Positions 18,273 to 27,401 of a DNA stretch of 64,000 nt are shown here, one piece after another. Position 1 is the stretch's first letter, and each line of letters begins with the position of its first letter. Source of the DNA: Curvibacter delicatus NBRC 14919 (lineage in GTDB: Bacteria; Pseudomonadota; Gammaproteobacteria; Burkholderiales; Burkholderiaceae_C); the NCBI RefSeq assembly GCF_001592265.1, contig NZ_BCWP01000001.1, forward strand, positions 62,001-126,000. Reading direction: 5' to 3'. The translations under genes and the position numbers were made by a program. The notes under the pieces are model-generated. The model was given only the letters and a program-made list of their open reading frames with translations. It had not been told where the DNA came from and made no database searches.

Positions 18273-19457
18273 TTACTTCAGGCCGGCAGCGGCGCGCAGC
18301 GCCTGGGCCTTGTCGGTGCGTTCCCAGGTGAACTCGGGCTCTTCGCGGCCGAAGTGGCCGTAGGCGGCGGTCTTTTCGTAGATCGGACGCAGCAGGTCCA
18401 GCATCTGGATGATGCCCTTCGGACGCAGGTCGAAATGCTCGGCCACCAAGGCGGCGATCTTGTCATCGGCAATGACGCCGGTGCCGTGGGTGTTGACCGT
18501 GATGTTCATGGGCTTGGCCACGCCGATGGCGTAGGCCACCTGCACCTGGCATTTCTTGGCCAGGCCGGCCGCCACGATGTTCTTGGCCACATAACGCGTG
18601 GCGTAGGCGGCGGAACGGTCGACCTTGGACGGGTCCTTGCCGGAGAAGGCGCCACCACCGTGCGGGCAGGCGCCGCCATAGGTGTCGACGATGATCTTGC
18701 GGCCGGTCAGGCCACAGTCACCCTGCGGGCCGCCGATGACGAAACGGCCGGTCGGGTTGATCAGGTAACGTGTCTCTTTGAGCCACTCCTTGGGCAGCAC
18801 CGGCTTGATGATCTCTTCGATGATGGCTTCGGTGAACGAGGCCTTCATCTTGGTCTGGGTTTCGCTCTGGTCGGGGCTGTGCTGGGTGGACAGCACCACG
18901 GTGTCGATCGAGTGCGGCTTGCCGTCGACATAGCGCATGGTCACCTGGCTCTTGGCGTCCGGGCGCAGGAAGGGCAGACGGCCGTCCTTGCGCAGCTGGG
19001 CCTGGCGTTCCACCAGGCGGTGCGCGTAGTGAATCGGTGCCGGCATCAGCTCGGGCGTTTCATCGCAGGCGTAGCCGAACATCAGGCCCTGGTCGCCGGC
19101 GCCGATGTTGAGGTGGTCGTCGGAGGCGTGGTCCACGCCCTGGGCGATGTCGTTGCTCTGCTTGTCGTAGGCCACCAGCACGGCGCAGCCCTTGTAGTCG
19201 ATGCCGTACTCGGTGTTGTCGTAGCCGATGCGCTTGACGGTGTCGCGTGCAACCTGGATGTAGTCGACATGCGCATTGGTGGTGATCTCGCCAGCCAGCA
19301 CCACCAGACCGGTGTTGGTCAGGGTTTCGGCGGCCACGCGCGAACGCGGGTCCTGCTTGAAGATCGCGTCCAGGATCGCGTCGGAGATCTGGTCCGCCAC
19401 CTTGTCGGGATGGCCTTCGGAAACGGACTCGGAAGTAAACAGATAATCGTTCGCCAT
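18273..19457 (-). CDS. metK: S-adenosylmethionine synthetase
   Basis: It makes S-adenosylmethionine from methionine and ATP. The 394-residue protein has [20 protein letters not shown] at the start, the [12 protein letters not shown] motif near residue 118 and the [16 protein letters not shown] phosphate loop. The start at 19457 has GGAG 9 nt upstream. An ATG at 19472 contains that GGAG and would add five residues not seen in the family. The 180-nt leader has short stems but no riboswitch I recognise. Divergent from lpxL. Confidence 0.98.
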   Translation of the reverse strand: MANDYLFTSESVSEGHPDKVADQISDAILDAIFKQDPRSRVAAETLTNTGLVVLAGEITTNAHVDYIQVARDTVKRIGYDNTEYGIDYKGCAVLVAYDKQSNDIAQGVDHASDDHLNIGAGDQGLMFGYACDETPELMPAPIHYAHRLVERQAQLRKDGRLPFLRPDAKSQVTMRYVDGKPHSIDTVVLSTQHSPDQSETQTKMKASFTEAIIEEIIKPVLPKEWLKETRYLINPTGRFVIGGPQGDCGLTGRKIIVDTYGGACPHGGGAFSGKDPSKVDRSAAYATRYVAKNIVAAGLAKKCQVQVAYAIGVAKPMNITVNTHGTGVIADDKIAALVAEHFDLRPKGIIQMLDLLRPIYEKTAAYGHFGREEPEFTWERTDKAQALRAAAGLK

Positions 19458-19472
19458 GTGAATAAACTCCAT

Positions 19473-19636
19473 AGTTTGGTTTCAGGCGCGTTGCCTGGGC
19501 TCCGGAGCTTCGGCGAACGCTTTAGCAGATTCGTCACGATGGACGAGGCACAATTGCCACACATTTGGATGCGGCGCCTGCGGTGTCGCCCTGCAAGTAG
19601 TTCATAACTCAGCGACCAGCGTAGTTTATCCGACTC
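19473..19636. other. metK/lpxL divergent spacer; no known riboswitch seen
   Basis: This 164-nt spacer between divergent metK and lpxL contains, on the metK side, the palindrome GCTCCGGAGC and a CAGGC-AACGC-GCCTG hairpin close to the start. I looked for SAM and SAH aptamer patterns and did not find a convincing match. Promoters for both genes must lie here, but no clear -35/-10 pair stands out. Confidence 0.4.
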
Positions 19637-20467
19637 ATGATCACCCTGTTCCGTTTTCTGTCCATCCTGCCCCTGGGGTTGATGCAGGGCGTTGGCTGGC
19701 TGCTGGGCTGGGTGGTGTTTCTGTTGTCCAGGGTGTACCGGCGCCGCTTCCTGTCCAACGCGCATCAGGCCGGCTATGGTCGGCAGCAGTGGCGCGGCGC
19801 CGTGGGTCCCGCCGGCCAATTGGTGGCCGAGCTGCCGCGTTTGTGGCTGGGGCGGCCGGTGACCATTCAGTGGGATGGCGCACAGCACATCGAGGCGGCG
19901 CTGGCGCTGGGCCGCGGCATCGTGTTCCTGACGCCGCACCTGGGCTGTTTCGAGATCACGGCGCAGGCCTATGCACAGCGGTTTGGCCAGCGCCAACCGA
20001 TGACGGTGCTGTTCCGCCCGGCACGGCAGCCCTGGCTGCGCACGCTGGTGGCCACGGCGCGCAGCCGTCCCGGGCTGCACACCGTGCCGACCACCCTGGC
20101 GGGCGTCAAGCAAATGCTGAAGGCCCTGCGCCAGGGGCAGTCGGTCGGGCTGTTGCCTGACCAGGTGCCGCCGCTGGGCCTGGGCGTCTGGGCGCCGTTT
20201 TTCGGCCAGCCGGCCTACACCATGACGCTGTCGGCCCGGCTGGCACAGCAGACCGGGGCGACGGTGCTGGTGGCCTGGGGTGAACGTCTGTCGTGGGGGC
20301 GTGGTTTTCGCATTCACGTGCGCCCCTTGGGCGTTGAGTTGCCCGCCGAGATGACGGCCGCCGCCGCCGTCATCAACCAAGCGATGGCGCAATTGATTGC
20401 CGAGTGCCCCCAGCAGTACCTGTGGGGTTATGCGCGCTACAAGCAGCCGCGGGAAGAACAGGGTTGA
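19637..20467 (+). CDS. Lipid A acyltransferase, LpxL/HtrB family (first copy)
   Basis: These inner-membrane enzymes add secondary acyl chains to lipid A. The 276-residue protein has a hydrophobic N-terminal anchor (about residues 5-30), the catalytic HX4E box in THL..PHLGCFE near residue 97, and a substrate-binding segment LLPDQVPPLGLGVWAPFFG. Its length is close to the family norm. A second family member follows with a TGA/TTG overlap, so the pair is an operon. Which acyl position each uses cannot be told from sequence. Confidence 0.88.
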   Translation: MITLFRFLSILPLGLMQGVGWLLGWVVFLLSRVYRRRFLSNAHQAGYGRQQWRGAVGPAGQLVAELPRLWLGRPVTIQWDGAQHIEAALALGRGIVFLTPHLGCFEITAQAYAQRFGQRQPMTVLFRPARQPWLRTLVATARSRPGLHTVPTTLAGVKQMLKALRQGQSVGLLPDQVPPLGLGVWAPFFGQPAYTMTLSARLAQQTGATVLVAWGERLSWGRGFRIHVRPLGVELPAEMTAAAAVINQAMAQLIAECPQQYLWGYARYKQPREEQG

Positions 20468-20481
20468 AGTTGGGACATCTT

Positions 20482-21345
20482 TTGAGTCATGTCGGTGTCG
20501 CTTTCATGCGGCTGTTGGCCTTTTTGCCGTTACCGTGGCTGCGGGCGCTGGGCTGGGTGTTTGGCTGGGTGCTTTACGGTTTGATCCGGTCGCGGCGCTA
20601 TGTGGTGCGTACCAATCTGCGGCTGTGTTTCCCGCAATGGGACGAGCGCCACATCCGCTCGCTGTCGATCGAGACGTTCATTCGTTTTGCTCAGGCTTGG
20701 CTGGACCGCAGCTGGCTCTGGCACGGTGCCCCCGAGGTGACGCGCCGGCGCCTGCGGCTGACGGGTGCCGTGGCCGAACTGCAGGGCGAGGCGCCGACGG
20801 TCATCTTCGCGCCGCACTTCATGGGGCTGGACGCCGGCTGGACTGCGTTGACGCAGCAGCTGCCGCGCCGCTTCACCACCATCTACACCAACCAGGCCAA
20901 TCCGGTGGTGGACGCCTGGATACTGGCCGGGCGCCGGCGCTTTGGCCAGGGGCGGCTGTTCGGCCGTATTGACGGCGTCAAGGCCATCGTGGCGGCGTTG
21001 CGTGAGGGCGAGCCGCTGTATCTCCTGCCTGACATGAATTTTGGCCCGGAAGACTCGGTCTTCGTGCCGTTCTACGGTGTGCCAGCGGCGACCGTGCCGT
21101 CACTGTCGCGCTTTGCCAAACTGGGTCGTGCCAAGGTGGTGCCGGTGGTGACGCGCATGACGGCGGCGGGTTACGAGGTCCGGGTGATGCCAGCTTGGGA
21201 TGATTTCCCGACCGACGATGCCGAGGCGGATACGGCGTGCATGAACCGGCGCCTGCAGGACTACATCGACACCATGCCCGGCCAGTACTACTGGGTTCAC
21301 AAACGCTTCAAGGACCGGCCAGCCGGTGTGCCATCGGTCTACTGA
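20482..21345 (+). CDS. Lipid A acyltransferase, LpxL/HtrB family (second copy)
   Basis: The protein has a membrane anchor in the first 30 residues, the catalytic box FAPHFMGLD, the LLPDMNFGPEDSVFVPFYG binding segment and a final YYWVHKRFKDRP, all typical of LpxL/LpxM. Start choice is uncertain. TTG at 20464 overlaps the stop of the first acyltransferase (TTGA), TTG at 20482 has GGGA about 8 nt upstream and gives a family-like N-terminus, and the first ATG is at 20506. Two coupled acyltransferases suggest sequential late acylation of lipid A. Confidence 0.86.
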   Translation: MSHVGVAFMRLLAFLPLPWLRALGWVFGWVLYGLIRSRRYVVRTNLRLCFPQWDERHIRSLSIETFIRFAQAWLDRSWLWHGAPEVTRRRLRLTGAVAELQGEAPTVIFAPHFMGLDAGWTALTQQLPRRFTTIYTNQANPVVDAWILAGRRRFGQGRLFGRIDGVKAIVAALREGEPLYLLPDMNFGPEDSVFVPFYGVPAATVPSLSRFAKLGRAKVVPVVTRMTAAGYEVRVMPAWDDFPTDDAEADTACMNRRLQDYIDTMPGQYYWVHKRFKDRPAGVPSVY

Positions 21346-21362
21346 GACGGTGTTTGGCAATG

Positions 21363-21420
21363 AAAACCGGGTTTGGCGCCCGTTCCGATTGCGCCAGCTG
21401 CTTCTATTTTTGTAGCAAAA
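21363..21420 (+). repeat. GCTAC/GTAGC-type repeat overlapping a gene end (copy 3)
   Basis: The block order TTTGGCGCCC, GATTGCGC, AGCTGCT, TATTTTT, GTAGCA follows the repeat pattern seen at 3645. Its GTAGC end supplies the last codons (CTA CAA AAA) and the TAG stop of the minus-strand alpha/beta hydrolase gene. Confidence 0.65.
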
Positions 21421-22321
21421 AGGCCTGCAGCGCCTCCATCACCAACTGGGGCTGCTCATGCACGATCCAGTGCGTGGCATCTGGCACGCGCTGCAGCGTG
21501 AGCTGCGGGATGTAGTCGTCCAGACCCTCGATCAACTCGGGCGGCAAGGCGGTGTCACCCAGGCCCCAGAGCACCAGCGTCGGCCGGTCGATGGTGAGCA
21601 TTTCCCGCGGCAAGTCGATTGATGTTGCCGCCGGATCGTCCACGCGCGGCGGGCGCAGCGGCGAGGCGCGGTAGTAATTCAGGCTGCCGGTGAGTCCGCG
21701 ATTCCAGACGGCACGGTAACGCGCCTTAACCTCTTCGGTCAGCCAGCCATATCCCCCGGTACCCGCACCCATGTTGAGGAAGAAGTCCCACAGCCGGCGG
21801 TAGTCGTCCTGCGCCAGCAAGGCTTCGGCATCGGGCCGGATGAGGAAGTTCATGTAGGCACTGGCAGCCTGCTGCTTCGGATTGCTTTTCAGCTCGCGCA
21901 AAAAGGTGCCGGGGTGCGGCGAATTGATGATGGCCAGTTTCTGGAGCAATTGCGGCAACTGGTTGGCCAGGTTCCAGGCCACCGCGCCCCCCCAGTCGTG
22001 CGCCACCAGGCAGGCCAGCTGGCCGCCTTGGTCCTTGGCTTCGATGGTGATCAACGCCGCGATGTCCTGCACCAGGTGCTTGGCGCGGTAGGCCGCCACA
22101 TCGGCTGGTGCGCTCGACTGCTCGTAGCCGCGCAGGTTGGGCGCCACGCAGCGGTAGCCGCCATGCTCGGGGCGGGCGAAGTGTTCCAGCAGTTCGTCCC
22201 AGACAAAGGCGGCTTCCGGAAAACCGTGCAGAAACAGCAGCACCGGCCGGCCGCGCGCGCCGGCGGCGCGGCAGCTCAGGGTGATGCCGTGCGGCAGCGG
22301 CTGCAGCCAGGTTTCGATCAT
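21404..22321 (-). CDS. Alpha/beta hydrolase (epoxide hydrolase/haloalkane dehalogenase-like)
   Basis: The 305-residue protein has the HGFPE oxyanion motif near residue 33, the nucleophile elbow AHDWGGAVAW with Asp as nucleophile (about residue 107), a cap region, and the late histidine in DATHWIVHEQP. An Asp nucleophile points to epoxide hydrolase or dehalogenase-type chemistry rather than an esterase. Its start overlaps the engB stop by ATGA, so it is in the same transcript. The last codons come from a dispersed repeat. Substrate unknown. Confidence 0.85.
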   Translation of the reverse strand: MIETWLQPLPHGITLSCRAAGARGRPVLLFLHGFPEAAFVWDELLEHFARPEHGGYRCVAPNLRGYEQSSAPADVAAYRAKHLVQDIAALITIEAKDQGGQLACLVAHDWGGAVAWNLANQLPQLLQKLAIINSPHPGTFLRELKSNPKQQAASAYMNFLIRPDAEALLAQDDYRRLWDFFLNMGAGTGGYGWLTEEVKARYRAVWNRGLTGSLNYYRASPLRPPRVDDPAATSIDLPREMLTIDRPTLVLWGLGDTALPPELIEGLDDYIPQLTLQRVPDATHWIVHEQPQLVMEALQAFLLQK

Positions 22322-23025
22322 GCTGGCAATGCTTCGCTCTCAGGGTGGGCCCATTGCCATAACAGGCGGGCCACGTCCTCGATGCCGGTGCGTTTGGTGG
22401 CGGAGAACAGCCGCACCTCGCCGCCGCCGGCATTCAGCTTCATGATGGACAGGGCTTTGGCGGCTTCGCTGCGAGTGAGCTTGTCGGCCTTGGTCAGGAT
22501 GACCAGAAACTTCAGGCCCTCTTCGACTCGGGGGCGGATCACTTCCAGCAGCACCTCGTCCAGCTCGGTCAGGCCGTGGCGTGGGTCGCACAGGAGGACG
22601 ATACCTTTGAGGTTTTCGCGCGTGACCAGGTAATTGGCCATGACTTGTTGCCAGCGGATCTTGTCCTGCTTCGGGACAGCGGCGTAACCGTAACCCGGCA
22701 GGTCGGCCAGCACGGCGTCGGTGAGGCCCTGCTTGCCTAGGGCAAAGAGGTTGATGTGCTGGGTGCGGCCGGGTTTTTTGGAGGCGAAGGCCAGCTGTTT
22801 CTGCTGTGTCAGCGTGTTGATGCAGGTGGACTTGCCGGCATTCGAGCGGCCGACAAAGGCGATTTCCGGCACGTCCAGCGCTGGCAGGAACTGCAGCTGC
22901 GGGGCCGTGGTGAGGAAACGGGCCGTGTGCAGCCAGCCCAACTCCTGGACGGCTTCCGTCTTGGCGGGCGTGCCTTGACGGTGGTCAGGGCGGGACGGAG
23001 CGGGCGTTTTGGAGGGGGTGGTCAT
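22318..23025 (-). CDS. engB: Ribosome biogenesis GTPase EngB (YihA/YsxC)
   Basis: An essential GTPase that helps large-subunit assembly. The 235-residue protein has the G1 loop GRSNAGKST near residue 59, a G2 threonine in KPGRTQHIN, G3 DLPGYGYA, G4 TKAD and a G5-like FSA. The ~25-residue basic extension at the N-terminus is longer than in the E. coli protein. It is divergent from cytochrome c4, and the hydrolase gene overlaps its 3' end. Confidence 0.95.
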   Translation of the reverse strand: MTTPSKTPAPSRPDHRQGTPAKTEAVQELGWLHTARFLTTAPQLQFLPALDVPEIAFVGRSNAGKSTCINTLTQQKQLAFASKKPGRTQHINLFALGKQGLTDAVLADLPGYGYAAVPKQDKIRWQQVMANYLVTRENLKGIVLLCDPRHGLTELDEVLLEVIRPRVEEGLKFLVILTKADKLTRSEAAKALSIMKLNAGGGEVRLFSATKRTGIEDVARLLWQWAHPESEALPA

Positions 23026-23098
23026 TGTGTGTGCTGGAAAGCCTGGATCCGCATTGTAGAATCAGGCAGTTTTGCTCCAACCACACCAGACAATCACC

Positions 23099-23725
23099 AT
23101 GAAGTTGCTTGCTCACCTGTTGATGGCTGCCGCGCTGGCAGCGCCTGCTTTTTCCCACGCGGCACAAGAGGCCAAAGCACCGGCCAAGCCGGATCTGGCC
23201 CAAGGCGAGGCCAAGTTTGCGGCGGTGTGCGCATCCTGCCACGGTGCCGATGGCAACTCGGGCACGCCAGCCAACCCCAAGCTGGCGCAGCAACACCCCG
23301 CCTACCTGGTCAAGCAGCTGCAGGAGTTCAAGTCCGGCAAGCGTGCCAGCGCCGTGATGTCCGGTTTCGCTGCCACCCTGAGCGACGATGACATGAAGAA
23401 CATCGCCGCCTGGCTGACCTCGCAAAAAGCCAAACCCGGCTTTGCCAAGGACAAGGATCTGGTGGCCTTGGGTGAGCGCATCTTCCGCGGCGGCATTGCC
23501 GACCGCCAGATTGCCGCCTGTGCCGGCTGCCACAGCCCCAACGGTGCCGGCATTCCCGCCCAGTACCCGCGTCTGAGCGGCCAGCATGCCGACTACTCCA
23601 CGGCCCAGCTGGTGGCTTTCCGAGACGGCGTGCGCAAGAACAGCATCCAGATGACGCAGGTGGCGGCCAAGATGAACGACCGTGAGATCAAGGCGGTGTC
23701 CGACTACATTGCCGGTCTGCGCTGA
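23099..23725 (+). CDS. Diheme cytochrome c4
   Basis: A periplasmic electron carrier, probably donating to terminal oxidases. The 208-residue precursor has a signal peptide (MKLLAHLLMAAALAAPAFSHA) and two CXXCH heme sites, C44-H48 (CASCH) and C141-H145 (CAGCH), one in each half, with later Met residues as likely axial ligands (SAVMSGF and IQMTQVA). The start at 23099 begins the signal; an earlier in-frame ATG would add nine unneeded residues. Its position just before the ResB-CcsA cytochrome c maturation genes fits. Confidence 0.92.
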   Translation: MKLLAHLLMAAALAAPAFSHAAQEAKAPAKPDLAQGEAKFAAVCASCHGADGNSGTPANPKLAQQHPAYLVKQLQEFKSGKRASAVMSGFAATLSDDDMKNIAAWLTSQKAKPGFAKDKDLVALGERIFRGGIADRQIAACAGCHSPNGAGIPAQYPRLSGQHADYSTAQLVAFRDGVRKNSIQMTQVAAKMNDREIKAVSDYIAGLR

Positions 23726-23847
23726 TCGAATACACCGGCTTGGTGCCGGGGCAATGCCGAAATCAATAAGTTTCGGATGATGTTTGGGGGAGAATGGCGG
23801 ATTCGCACCCGCTGACGGAACCCGGCAGCTTTCGAACACTCCATACC
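23726..23847 (+). other. Spacer after cytochrome c4; no gene seen
   Basis: The stretch holds a small CCGGC-TTGGT-GCCGG hairpin just past the cytochrome stop and then about 90 nt without a coding pattern I trust. It ends in the terminator at 23848. A small RNA is possible but not supported. Confidence 0.3.
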
Positions 23848-23880
23848 AAGGCGGGTCTTTTGTGAAGACCTGCCTTTTTT
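23848..23880 (+). terminator. Rho-independent terminator upstream of resB
   Basis: AAGGCGGGTCTT and AAGACCTGCCTT pair with one G-U across a 5-nt loop, followed by TTTTTT. It should separate cytochrome c4 transcription from resB. Confidence 0.9.
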
Positions 23881-23904
23881 ATTGGTGCACAGCACAATTC
23901 ACGC

Positions 23905-26019
23905 ATGACAGTCTCCACCCAGGGTCTTGAACTCAAGTCGTCTTCCAGCTCGTTGCGCGCCGCGGTGGAGTTGCTGTCGTCGATGCGCTTTGCCATCTCG
24001 CTGCTGACGGTGATCTGCATCGCCTCGGTCATTGGTACCGTCCTCAAGCAGCATGAGCCGCTGACCAACTACATCAACCAGTTCGGTCCTTTCTGGACCG
24101 AGGTGTTCGGCAAGCTGGACCTGTATGCGGTGTACAGCGCCTGGTGGTTCCTCTTGATCCTGGCCTTTCTGGTGACCAGCACAACCTTGTGCATCGCACG
24201 CAACACGCCCAAGATCATCACCGACCTCAAGTCGTACAAGGAAAACATCCGCGAACAGAGCCTGCGGGCTTTCCACCATCGGGCGGAAGCGGCACTGGGT
24301 GAGGCACCCGAAACGGCGGCACGACGCATTGGCCAGCTGCTGGCGGGCAGCGGCTGGAAGGTCAAACTGCAGCAGCGCGAAACGTCGGCCGGTAGCGGCT
24401 GGATGGTAGCCGCCAAGGCGGGCGCGGCCAACAAGCTGGGCTATATCGCGGCGCACAGTGCCATCGTGCTGGTGTGTCTGGGCGGCCTGCTCGATGGTGA
24501 CCTGATCGTGCGTGCCCAGATGTGGGTGGGCGGCAAGACGCCTTACAACGGTGGCGGCCTGATCGCCGATGTGAAACCCGAACACCGCCTGAGCGAGCGC
24601 AACCCGACCTTCCGCGGCAACCTGCTGGTGGCCGAAGGCACGCAATCGAGCACGGCCATCCTGAGCCAGTCTGACGGCATCCTGCTGCAGGAACTGCCGT
24701 TTGCCGTCGAGTTGAAGAAGTTCATCGTCGAGCATTACTCCACCGGTATGCCCAAGCTGTTTGCCAGCGAGATCGTGATCCACGACAAGGCCACCGGTGA
24801 GAAGCAGGAGGCGCGCGTCGAGGTCAACCATCCGGCCAGCTACAAAGGTGTCGAGATCTACCAGTCGAGTTTTGACGATGGTGGCTCCACCGTGCGGCTG
24901 CAGGCCTTGCCGATGAACGCGGCCACCAAGCCGTTCCAGATCGAGGGCGTGATCGGCAGCGCGTCACAGCTTACCAATGGCAGCGAGAAGTTGACGCTGG
25001 AGTACACCGGCCTGCGGGTGATCAATGTGGAGAATTTTGCCGGCAACGGTCCTTCCGGCGTGGATGTGCGCAAGGTCGATCTGCGTGAATCGCTCAACCA
25101 GCGCCTCGGTGCGGCCAACAAGGCCGACGCCAAGAAGACCCAGCGCAATGTCGGCCCCAGCATCAGCTACAAGCTGCGCGATGCTGCCGGCCAGGCGCGT
25201 GAGTTCCACAACTACATGCTGCCGATGGACCTGGGTGATGGCGTGCCGGTCTTCCTGTTGGGCATGCGCGAGACGCCGGCCGAGCCCTTCCGCTATCTGC
25301 GCGTACCGGCCGATGCGCAGGGTTCGAGCGACGAATTCTTCCGCCTGCGGTCTGCCTTGGCCGACCCTGCACTGCGTGAGCAGGCGGTGCGCCGTTATGC
25401 TGCCAAGGTGGTGGATGCTTCGCGCCCCGATCTGTTGCCGCAGCTGACGGCGTCTGCCGCGCGGGCCTTGGGCCTGTTCGCCGGTTTGGAAAAAGTCAAA
25501 GGCAGTTCGGCGCCGGGCGGCCTGCAGGCGGTGGCCGATTTCATGGAGGCCAACGTGCCGGAAAGCGAGCGCAACCGTGCCGGCGAGATGCTGATCCGCA
25601 TCCTCAACGGGACGCTGTTCGAGTTGGCCCAGGTGGCGCGTGAGCGTGCCGGCCTCAAGGCTTTGGTGCCGGATGAAGCTTCGCAGGCGTTCATGACGCA
25701 GGCCGTGCTGGCCTTGAGCGATGCCTATCTGTACCCGGCACCCATGGTGTTGCAACTGGTCGATTTCAAACAGGTGCAGGCCAGCGTGTTCCAGGTGGCA
25801 CGTGCCCCGGGCAAGAACATTGTTTATCTGGGCTGCGCCCTGCTGATCCTCGGTGTGTTTGCCATGCTGTATGTGCGGGAGCGCCGCCTGTGGGTGTGGC
25901 TGGCGCCGCAAGACGCTGGCGCGCACGCCACCATGGCGCTGTCGGCCAACCGCAAGACGATGGACGGTGACCGCGAATTTGCACAGCTCCGCGACAAGTT
26001 GATCGGGGCCAAGGAGTAA
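23905..26019 (+). CDS. resB: Cytochrome c biogenesis protein ResB (System II, CcsB)
   Basis: With CcsA it forms the System II heme-delivery and cytochrome c synthetase complex in the inner membrane. The 704-residue protein has N-terminal membrane helices (about residues 30-52 and 80-98 with SMRFAISLLTVICIASVIGT), a third near residue 180, a large periplasmic domain, and a last helix near 635-655 (NIVYLGCALLILGVFAMLYV) before a short cytoplasmic tail. The following ccsA starts 3 nt after its stop. Its length matches betaproteobacterial ResB, and no System I ccm genes were seen here. Confidence 0.93.
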   Translation: MTVSTQGLELKSSSSSLRAAVELLSSMRFAISLLTVICIASVIGTVLKQHEPLTNYINQFGPFWTEVFGKLDLYAVYSAWWFLLILAFLVTSTTLCIARNTPKIITDLKSYKENIREQSLRAFHHRAEAALGEAPETAARRIGQLLAGSGWKVKLQQRETSAGSGWMVAAKAGAANKLGYIAAHSAIVLVCLGGLLDGDLIVRAQMWVGGKTPYNGGGLIADVKPEHRLSERNPTFRGNLLVAEGTQSSTAILSQSDGILLQELPFAVELKKFIVEHYSTGMPKLFASEIVIHDKATGEKQEARVEVNHPASYKGVEIYQSSFDDGGSTVRLQALPMNAATKPFQIEGVIGSASQLTNGSEKLTLEYTGLRVINVENFAGNGPSGVDVRKVDLRESLNQRLGAANKADAKKTQRNVGPSISYKLRDAAGQAREFHNYMLPMDLGDGVPVFLLGMRETPAEPFRYLRVPADAQGSSDEFFRLRSALADPALREQAVRRYAAKVVDASRPDLLPQLTASAARALGLFAGLEKVKGSSAPGGLQAVADFMEANVPESERNRAGEMLIRILNGTLFELAQVARERAGLKALVPDEASQAFMTQAVLALSDAYLYPAPMVLQLVDFKQVQASVFQVARAPGKNIVYLGCALLILGVFAMLYVRERRLWVWLAPQDAGAHATMALSANRKTMDGDREFAQLRDKLIGAKE

Positions 26020-26022
26020 GAC

Positions 26023-27345
26023 ATGAATACTGCAACCACGACACTGACCCTGAACGAAGGCTACTTTGCCAAGCGCAATGTCTTCGACTGGCTGTTTGCC
26101 GCCCTTGTGCTGGCAGGGGGACTGTTTGCCTTCTCGACCTACAGCCACGCCATGGATGTGTACGAGAAGGGCATCCTGTTGCTGGCCATGCCTTCGGCTG
26201 TGGCGCTGGGCTGGTTCTGGCGTCCGCTGCGCGCCCTGATGCTGCTGGTGGCGGTCTTTTCCCTGCTGGGCATTGTGTCTTACCAAGGGCAGCTGGCGCG
26301 TGCCGAGAGCGTGTTCTGGCTCAAGTACTTCCTGTCCAGTCAGTCCGCCATCCTGTGGATGAGCATGGTGTTCTTCATGAGCACGCTGTTCTACTGGCTC
26401 GGCATGTTTGCCAAGGGGCAGGGCGCCACGATGGAGTTGATCGGTTCGCGCCTGGCCTGGCTGGCCGTGGCCATGGCCCTGATCGGCACCATGGTGCGCT
26501 GGTATGAGAGCTATCTGCTCGGTTCCGACATCGGCCACATCCCGGTGAGCAACCTGTACGAGGTGTTCGTGCTGTTCTGCTGGATGACGGCACTGTTCTA
26601 TCTCTACTTCGAAGCCCAGTACCAGACGCGTGCCATGGGCGCTTTCGTCATGCTGGTGGTCAGTGCGGCGGTCGGTTTCCTGCTCTGGTACACGGCGGTG
26701 CGTGAGGCGCATGAAATCCAGCCGCTGGTGCCGGCGCTCAAGAGCTGGTGGATGAAGCTGCATGTGCCGGCCAACTTCATCGGCTACGGTACCTTCTCCC
26801 TCTCCGCGATGGTGGCATTTGCCTATCTGATCAAGAGCCAGACGCAGGAAACGCGCTGGTTCCGATTGGCGCCGTTGTGGATCTTCGGCATCGTGCTGTG
26901 CTTCGTTCCGCTGGCCTTCCGCAAGAGCACGGCCGAAGCGGGCGGCAGCTATTGGCTGGTTTATTTCATCATCGCCAGCCTGATCGTGGGCGGCATCCTG
27001 CTGGGTCGCAAGCGCATCGCTGAACGCCTGCCGACGCTGGAGGTGCTGGACGACGTGATGTACAAGGCCATCGCCGTCGGTTTTGCCTTCTTCACCATTG
27101 CCACGGTGCTCGGCGCCTTGTGGGCGGCCGAGGCCTGGGGCGGCTACTGGAGCTGGGACCCGAAGGAGACCTGGGCGCTGATTGTCTGGCTCAACTATGC
27201 GGCTTGGCTGCACATGCGGCTGATGAAGGGCCTGCGCGGCACGGTGGCTTCCTGGTGGGCGCTGGCTGGCCTGGGGGTGACCACGTTTGCCTTCATCGGC
27301 GTCAACATGTTCCTCAGCGGCTTGCACAGTTACGGCGCCTTGTAG
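26023..27345 (+). CDS. ccsA: Cytochrome c synthetase subunit CcsA (ResC, System II)
   Basis: It binds heme at an external WWD domain and attaches it to apocytochrome c together with ResB. The 440-residue polytopic protein has about eight hydrophobic segments and the diagnostic WWD motif [16 protein letters not shown] near residue 370, with flanking histidines ([20 protein letters not shown]) that can act as heme ligands. It is directly downstream of resB. The symbol ccsB is used for this protein in some genomes; I follow WWD-protein = CcsA. Confidence 0.94.
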   Translation: MNTATTTLTLNEGYFAKRNVFDWLFAALVLAGGLFAFSTYSHAMDVYEKGILLLAMPSAVALGWFWRPLRALMLLVAVFSLLGIVSYQGQLARAESVFWLKYFLSSQSAILWMSMVFFMSTLFYWLGMFAKGQGATMELIGSRLAWLAVAMALIGTMVRWYESYLLGSDIGHIPVSNLYEVFVLFCWMTALFYLYFEAQYQTRAMGAFVMLVVSAAVGFLLWYTAVREAHEIQPLVPALKSWWMKLHVPANFIGYGTFSLSAMVAFAYLIKSQTQETRWFRLAPLWIFGIVLCFVPLAFRKSTAEAGGSYWLVYFIIASLIVGGILLGRKRIAERLPTLEVLDDVMYKAIAVGFAFFTIATVLGALWAAEAWGGYWSWDPKETWALIVWLNYAAWLHMRLMKGLRGTVASWWALAGLGVTTFAFIGVNMFLSGLHSYGAL

Positions 27346-27401
27346 GAACTTTGTCAGCGTGGAGGCGCTCCTACGACTCATGTTGTAACAAGGACCGCAT
27401 C

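Noticed and set aside
17175..19607. 810-codon open frame antisense to GT9 and metK
   Set aside because: It crosses two certain genes and is a by-product of GC-rich third positions; no ribosome site or domain.
19473..19636. SAM or SAH riboswitch upstream of metK
   Set aside because: A short GAGCCCAGGC match to SAH aptamers was seen, but the surrounding conserved stems are missing.
23726..23847. 6S or other small RNA downstream of cytochrome c4
   Set aside because: A hairpin and terminator are present, but no conserved 6S-type bubble or promoter could be recognised.
24964..27381. 805-codon open frame antisense to resB and ccsA
   Set aside because: Shadow of two certain genes; His/Gln/Arg-rich composition typical of antisense translation of membrane protein genes.
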